Positions 59,771 through 64,000 of a stretch of 64,000 nucleotides of DNA are shown piece after piece. The DNA lies in assembly GCF_042677865.1 (NCBI RefSeq), contig NZ_JBHUDD010000159.1:1-64000 (forward strand). The letters run 5' to 3'. Position numbers and translations under genes: made by a program. This DNA is from Lutimaribacter salitolerans. Lineage in GTDB: Bacteria > Pseudomonadota > Alphaproteobacteria > Rhodobacterales > Rhodobacteraceae. Within the stretch, counting starts at the first letter, position 1, and each line of letters starts with the position of its first letter. Under the pieces are notes generated by a model, which was not told the DNA's origin, did no database searches, and was given only the letters and a program-made list of their open reading frames with translations.

Positions 59771-60540
59771 CGGCCATGGCCCTGTCCCTGTCGCGGCTGA
59801 AAAAGAACTTCGGCCCGGCGGAAATCATCTGCGGTGTCGATCTGGATATCGCGCCGGGAGAACGACACGCCATCATCGGTCCGAACGGGGCCGGGAAATC
59901 GACGCTGTTCAACCTGATATCCGGCCTCTACACGCCCTCGTCGGGCAGCGTAAAGCTGAACGGGCAGGAGATTGCCGGGATGAAACCCTTTGCGATCAAC
60001 CGCATGGGACTTAGCCGGTCGTTTCAGGTGTCGAACATCTTTGCCAACATGACGGTGCGCGAAAACGTGCGTTGCGGCGTTCTGCATTCGCTTGGTTACG
60101 GCTACAGCTTCTGGCGCAACATCGGCAACCTGCGCGATGTGCAGCGCAAGACCGGCGAGATACTGGAAAGCGTGGGCCTGCTGGACAAGGCCAACCTGCC
60201 CGCCTCGCTGTTGCCTTATGCAGATCAGCGCACGCTTGAGATCGCGATCACCATTGCCGGTGGCGCCGACGTGATCCTGCTTGACGAGCCGACGGCCGGC
60301 ATGAGCCATTCCGAGACTGATCGCGCGGTGGCCCTGATCCGCATGGCGACCGAGGGCAAGACGCTGATCATCGTCGAGCATGACATGGGCGTGGTGTTCA
60401 ACATGGCCGACCGGATCAGCGTGCTGGTCTATGGCGAGATCATCGCCACCGGCGCCCCATCCGAGATACGCGGCGACCCCAAGGTGCGTGAGGCCTATCT
60501 GGGCGAAGAGGCCGACGACGAGCAGGAGGGCGTGGCATGA
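59767..60540 (+). CDS. livG: Liv-type ABC ATPase 1
   Basis: The 257-residue ATPase has Walker A IIGPNGAGKST, Walker B VILLDEPTAGMS and the LivG-type signature region LPYADQRTLEIAI in place of a canonical LSGGQ. The stop overlaps the livF start. Confidence 0.92.
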   Translation: MTAMALSLSRLKKNFGPAEIICGVDLDIAPGERHAIIGPNGAGKSTLFNLISGLYTPSSGSVKLNGQEIAGMKPFAINRMGLSRSFQVSNIFANMTVRENVRCGVLHSLGYGYSFWRNIGNLRDVQRKTGEILESVGLLDKANLPASLLPYADQRTLEIAITIAGGADVILLDEPTAGMSHSETDRAVALIRMATEGKTLIIVEHDMGVVFNMADRISVLVYGEIIATGAPSEIRGDPKVREAYLGEEADDEQEGVA

Positions 60541-61244
60541 CCGAACCGATGCTGAAGGTGCGCGACCTGCACGCCTATTACGGCAAGTCGCATGTGTTGC
60601 AGGGCGTCAACCTCGAGATCATGCCGGGCGAGGTAATCGCCCTGCTGGGCCGCAACGGCGTGGGCCGGTCCACGACCGCCAAGGCGATCATGGGCGAGGT
60701 CCGGCCGCGTGGCGAGATCCATTTCAAGGGTCAGCCCATCGCAGGGCTGGAAAGCCACAGGATCGCCCGGATGGGACTGGGCTATGTTCCTGAAAGCAGG
60801 GACATCTTTCCGATGATGTCGGTGCGCAACAACCTGATCCTGGGGATCAAGGACATGCGTAGGCACGGCAAGTACACGGTCGATCAGATGCTGGACATGT
60901 TCCCCAACCTGCGGGCGCGGGCCGACAATCTGGCGGGGGTTCTGTCAGGCGGGGAAAAGCAGATGCTGACCATGTGCCGCACGCTGATGGGCGATCCCGA
61001 CCTGATCATCATCGACGAACCAACGGAAGGTCTGGCCCCCAAGATCGTGCAGCAGATCGGCGACATGATCGCCGAAATCGCCAAGACCGGCGTGTCCATC
61101 CTGCTGGTCGAGCAGAAGCTGTCGATCGCCCTGCGGATCGCCAACCGGGTCTATGTCATGGGTCATGGCGAGATCGTCTGGGGCGGCACGCCGGCCGACT
61201 TCCGTGATCGCGAGGATGTGCGCAAGGAGTGGCTGGAGGTCTGA
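60537..61244 (+). CDS. livF: Liv-type ABC ATPase 2 with arginine in Walker A
   Basis: The 235-residue ATPase has signature VLSGGEKQMLTMCRTL and Walker B LIIIDEPTEGLAP. Its Walker A reads GRNGVGRST: the invariant lysine is Arg 44. Such a change may be tolerated in this subgroup or make this site a regulatory half. It ends the operon and is followed by TGCATG array C. Confidence 0.9.
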   Translation: MTEPMLKVRDLHAYYGKSHVLQGVNLEIMPGEVIALLGRNGVGRSTTAKAIMGEVRPRGEIHFKGQPIAGLESHRIARMGLGYVPESRDIFPMMSVRNNLILGIKDMRRHGKYTVDQMLDMFPNLRARADNLAGVLSGGEKQMLTMCRTLMGDPDLIIIDEPTEGLAPKIVQQIGDMIAEIAKTGVSILLVEQKLSIALRIANRVYVMGHGEIVWGGTPADFRDREDVRKEWLEV

Positions 61245-61266
61245 TCCAGCCCGAAAACGGCCTGTG

Positions 61267-61307
61267 ATTTGCATGCACATGGCATGCACATCCCGTGCAT
61301 ACGCGCG
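61267..61307. repeat. Phased TGCATG-like array C (minus orientation)
   Basis: On the minus strand TGCGCG, TGCACG, TGCATG and TGCATG occur at 10, 11 and 11 bp steps. The segment TGCACGGGATGTGCATG equals array B. The array lies between the convergent ends of livF and the antiporter gene. ACAGGCC and CGTTTTCGGGC follow, reminiscent of the sequence behind array B. Confidence 0.85.
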
Positions 61308-61350
61308 CACGGCCCCGCGTCGGGCCGGATGAGGATGACGGCGGTCGCGA

Positions 61351-62646
61351 TCAGCTGCTTCTCGGTGCCTCTGCGCTGTCGTCGGGCTGGATGGACTCGC
61401 CGTCCTCCGCGTCGCGGTCCAGCACCGCGACGGTCGCACCCGCCGTCAGGCCGTGAATGACTGTCGAGGCAAAGATGGTGAAGGCCACCACAGCCCAAAG
61501 CTGGCCTTCGTCGATGAACTCGATATGCGTGGCGGCATAGGCCAGATAGTACACCGACCCGATCCCGCGGACGCCATAGACCGCCACGACGGCCCGGGAT
61601 CTGAGGTTCAGTGGCGACCCCCACATCCCCAGCATTCCGGCGATGGGCCGGACCACGAGGATCAGGCCGAAACCGATCAGCGTGAGCGACCAGTCAAGAT
61701 AGGGCCAGAGCGTTGGCATGACACTGCCCAGAAGGACCAGAAGGATCGCGGTGATGGCGTGCTCGATCGAGGTGGCAAAGGAATGCAGTTGCCGGTGGAA
61801 CCGGTGTTCGACCTCGTTCCTGCGACACAGCAGCCCCGCGACGAAAGCGGCGATGAAGCCGTAGCCTTCGGCCAATTCGACAAGCCCGTAGGCAAGGAAC
61901 ACCCCGGCCAGAACCAGCACGCCGGGCCCCGAGGCCGTGACCGTGTCCCAGGCGGGCATCGACAGGATGCGCCCCAGCAGCCAGCCGATGCCGATACCCA
62001 TCACGGTGCCGACCCCGATGCGGTACAGCACGTCCCATGCCAGCCATTCCACAAGCCAACCGGACGGGTCCGCCCCCTGCGCGGCGATGTGCAACGCAAG
62101 ATAGACGAACGGAAAGGCAAGGCCGTCGTTCAACCCGGCCTCGGTGGTCAGCGCAAAGCGGACGGGATGCTCTTTGCCCTCGAGCGGCGGGCCGACCTGA
62201 AGATCGTCGGCAAGAACCGGGTCGGTCGGGGCCAGCACCGCCCCCAGCAGGACCGCGCCGCCCAGGGTCAACCCGGCCAGTCCCCAGCCAAGCAGCGCGA
62301 CCGCGGCGATGGTCAGGGGCATGGTGATGACCAGCAGCCTGACCGTCGGTGCCCAAAGCCGCCAGCCCCCCAGATTGTCGATCCGCAGCCCGGTGCCGAA
62401 CAGCACGATGATGACGACAAGCTCGGCCGAAATCTCCCAAATGCCCGGGTTCTGGGTCGGGTCTATGCCCGAAACCAGACCCGGAAACAGCAGCGATCCG
62501 GCCATCCCGCAGGCCATGAGCAGCGCCGTCGCCGCCGGGGGGCGCCGGACGATGAGATGCGGCAGCCAGTAGGACACCAGAAGGCTTGCACCCAGGGCGA
62601 CCAGCAGGATGTGGTAGGGATCAAAGGCGAAGCGTGCGGTTTCCAT
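61351..62646 (-). CDS. CPA1-type cation/proton antiporter
   Basis: The 431-residue protein has about twelve membrane helices and the antiporter core LAPTDPVLADDLQVG and TEAGLNDGLAFPFVYLAL, with acidic residues placed as in NhaP-type Na+(K+)/H+ exchangers. The ATG at 62646 gives METARFAFDPYHILL; the frame is open 13 codons more. The C-terminal cytoplasmic tail is short and acidic. It follows the metal permease gene by 102 bp on the same strand. Confidence 0.88.
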   Translation of the reverse strand: METARFAFDPYHILLVALGASLLVSYWLPHLIVRRPPAATALLMACGMAGSLLFPGLVSGIDPTQNPGIWEISAELVVIIVLFGTGLRIDNLGGWRLWAPTVRLLVITMPLTIAAVALLGWGLAGLTLGGAVLLGAVLAPTDPVLADDLQVGPPLEGKEHPVRFALTTEAGLNDGLAFPFVYLALHIAAQGADPSGWLVEWLAWDVLYRIGVGTVMGIGIGWLLGRILSMPAWDTVTASGPGVLVLAGVFLAYGLVELAEGYGFIAAFVAGLLCRRNEVEHRFHRQLHSFATSIEHAITAILLVLLGSVMPTLWPYLDWSLTLIGFGLILVVRPIAGMLGMWGSPLNLRSRAVVAVYGVRGIGSVYYLAYAATHIEFIDEGQLWAVVAFTIFASTVIHGLTAGATVAVLDRDAEDGESIQPDDSAEAPRSS

Positions 62647-62748
62647 GCCCTTGTGTGCACCAGTTCCGCAGGCCTTAACAACCACACATGGCAGCGATCA
62701 CGCGATTGCGCGGGAGGTAAGGGAAATCGGCAGATCGCGTGCCGGGCC

Positions 62749-63879
62749 TTAGCGATCGTGGCGGCCAAAGATGGCCTCGACCACGGCGGTTCCCTTGGGG
62801 CGAAGGATCAGCAGACCCTCGTGACGCTCGATCAGGTCGCGGTCATGGGCGCGCAGCACGGCTGCCCGGGCGCGCGGCTCGGACCAGCGCAGATGGCTGA
62901 CGAGCGCGCGCAGCGTGTTTTCCTCGGGCATGGCGGGGGTGCCCTGATGGGTGAACAGATGCGCCACCAGCGCGCGGCAGTCATGATCCAGCCGTTCGGT
63001 GCGCCAGCGCAGGGCCTGCGCGATCAGACCCCGGTGCGGCGCGAACAGCAGCGCCAGCGCAAACCAGACGCCTGTCATGCTGGCCATCATGCCGCCGATC
63101 GAGACGTTCCAGCGCACGGCCAGAAAATAACCCGTCACGCAGGCCGCGACCGACAGCGCGACCGCCAGCACCACCATCAGCCACAACCGGCGCGTCAGCA
63201 GGTAGGCGGTGGCGGGTGGCACGATGACGAAGGCGATGAACAGGATCGCCCCCACCGCATCAAACGCGGCAACCGCGGTGACGCTGGTCAGGGTCAGGAT
63301 CGCATAGTGCAGCACGCCGGGCAGGAAACCCAGCGCCGCCGCAAGACCCGGATCGAAGGTGGCAAGCTTGAGCTCTTTCCACAGCGCCAGCACGAAGACC
63401 AAGTTGACCGCCAGCACGACCGCCAGCGTCACCACCGCGACCGGCACCGCCGTGCCCAGGATGGTGACGGTGTTCAACCAGACAAAGCCGATCTCGCCCA
63501 GCAGCACGGTGTCGACGTCGATATGCACGTCGCGCGCGTTCATCGAGATCAGGATGACACCGGCGGCGAACAGCGCGGGAAACACCAGACCGATGGCGGC
63601 GTCCATCTTGACCAGCCGCGACCGGGCCAGAAGTTCGGACAGCACCACGGTCAGCACGCCGGTCATGGCTGCGCCCAGCACCTGCACCGGGCCGGAGACA
63701 TGGCCGGTCAGCAGCCAGACCACGATGATGCCGAAGACGATGGAGTGGCTGATGGCGTCGGTCAGCATGGCATTGCCGCGCAGGACGAGGAAAGAGCCCA
63801 GCAGCGCGGCGGAGATGCCAACCAGAATACCGCTCAGCACGATCATCGCCGGTATCGAGCCGAAGAAGGCGGCGCTCAT
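62749..63879 (-). CDS. Metal-chelate ABC permease with winged-helix C-terminus
   Basis: The 376-residue product has eight or nine membrane helices of the ABC-3 (Mn/Zn/Fe) permease family, with LVLRGNAMLTDAISHSIVFG and FDAVGAILFIAFVIVPPATA, then a soluble extension from about 285 (LDHDCRALVAHLF, LVSHLRWSEPRARAAVLRAHDRD), which resembles a winged-helix, DtxR-like domain. The start overlaps the stop of the upstream permease (ATGA). Manganese or zinc import is likely; the metal is not fixed by sequence. Confidence 0.85.
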   Translation of the reverse strand: MSAAFFGSIPAMIVLSGILVGISAALLGSFLVLRGNAMLTDAISHSIVFGIIVVWLLTGHVSGPVQVLGAAMTGVLTVVLSELLARSRLVKMDAAIGLVFPALFAAGVILISMNARDVHIDVDTVLLGEIGFVWLNTVTILGTAVPVAVVTLAVVLAVNLVFVLALWKELKLATFDPGLAAALGFLPGVLHYAILTLTSVTAVAAFDAVGAILFIAFVIVPPATAYLLTRRLWLMVVLAVALSVAACVTGYFLAVRWNVSIGGMMASMTGVWFALALLFAPHRGLIAQALRWRTERLDHDCRALVAHLFTHQGTPAMPEENTLRALVSHLRWSEPRARAAVLRAHDRDLIERHEGLLILRPKGTAVVEAIFGRHDR

Positions 63880-64000
63880 GGCTCGCGCTCCTGCTCCGGG
63901 CCGTCCGGCTGACCGGCCAGCGACTCGGCCTCGGCATGACCGGCCTGCGTCAGTTCCCAATGCGGGGTGGTTTCGGGGGGGTGGGTGACCGACCGGATCA
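63876..64000 (-). CDS. Metal-chelate ABC permease, C-terminal fragment (cut by window edge)
   Basis: The last 41 codons on the minus strand read HWELTQAGHAEAESLAGQ and end REP before the stop, a tail resembling the winged-helix C-terminus of the paired permease of such operons. The gene continues beyond the right edge. Its stop overlaps the next permease start. Confidence 0.7.
   Translation of the reverse strand, partial: IRSVTHPPETTPHWELTQAGHAEAESLAGQPDGPEQEREP

Overview
The window is GC-rich, densely coded chromosomal DNA. Gene content and order point to an alphaproteobacterium of the Rhodobacteraceae/Roseobacter group: the secE-nusG-rplKAJL-rpoBC-rpsLG-fusA-tuf block, an Fds-type NAD-dependent formate dehydrogenase, TRAP, Phn and Liv transporters, and adk next to an acetate-type symporter. 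No tRNA, rRNA, CRISPR array, prophage or insertion sequence was seen. Reading the window by eye cannot fix the species.

Region 1 (1-18517, minus strand) is the transcription/translation core: secE, nusG, rplK, rplA, rplJ, rplL, rpoB, rpoC, rpsL, rpsG, fusA and the start of tuf. An EamA-type exporter and a rhamnosyltransferase-like gene sit between rpoC and rpsL. Near-consensus promoters are visible before secE and before rpsL, an intrinsic terminator follows rpoC, and the spacers hold several perfect hairpins, including a tandem pair between rpoB and rpoC.

Region 2 (18736-24973) holds a DinB-like (TIGR03084) protein and an arsenate-resistance operon: an ArsR-ArsC fusion, an ArsJ-associated GAPDH, and the ArsJ exporter. 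An M20 amidohydrolase and a LysR regulator follow. Region 3 (25060-31200) is a formate dehydrogenase operon, fdsG-fdsB-fdsA-fdsC(fdhD)-fdsD. A dispersed GC-rich repeat flanks fdsA-fdsC-fdsD in inverted orientation and supplies the last 23 residues of FdsD.

Region 4 (31262-44348) is a divergent catabolic cluster around one GntR-type operator. Leftward lie gntR, leuC-like, leuD-like and dctPQM. Rightward lie a tautomerase/SnoaL fusion, HyuB, HyuA, an isochorismatase-fold hydrolase without its cysteine, an ICL/PEP-mutase family lyase and a flavoprotein. Together they resemble an uptake and breakdown route for a cyclic imide/lactam or alkyl-maleate compound. The substrate is unknown.

Region 5 (44776-52508) is adk, a DUF4212/SSS acetate-type symporter, a cNMP/CBS/nucleotidyltransferase (DUF294) protein, a small membrane protein, a receiver protein, and a degenerate sensor kinase fused to a DEDDh 3'-5' exonuclease. 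Region 6 (52586-61244) is a Pho-box-preceded phnDCE1E2-type ABC operon followed by a livJHMGF-type ABC operon. Region 7 (61351-64000, minus strand) is a CPA1-type cation/proton antiporter and the end of a metal-chelate ABC operon.

A striking non-coding signal is a family of three intergenic arrays (near 20855, 44417 and 61267) in which TGCATG-like hexamers recur with an 11-bp period. It is unexplained by the genes around it.
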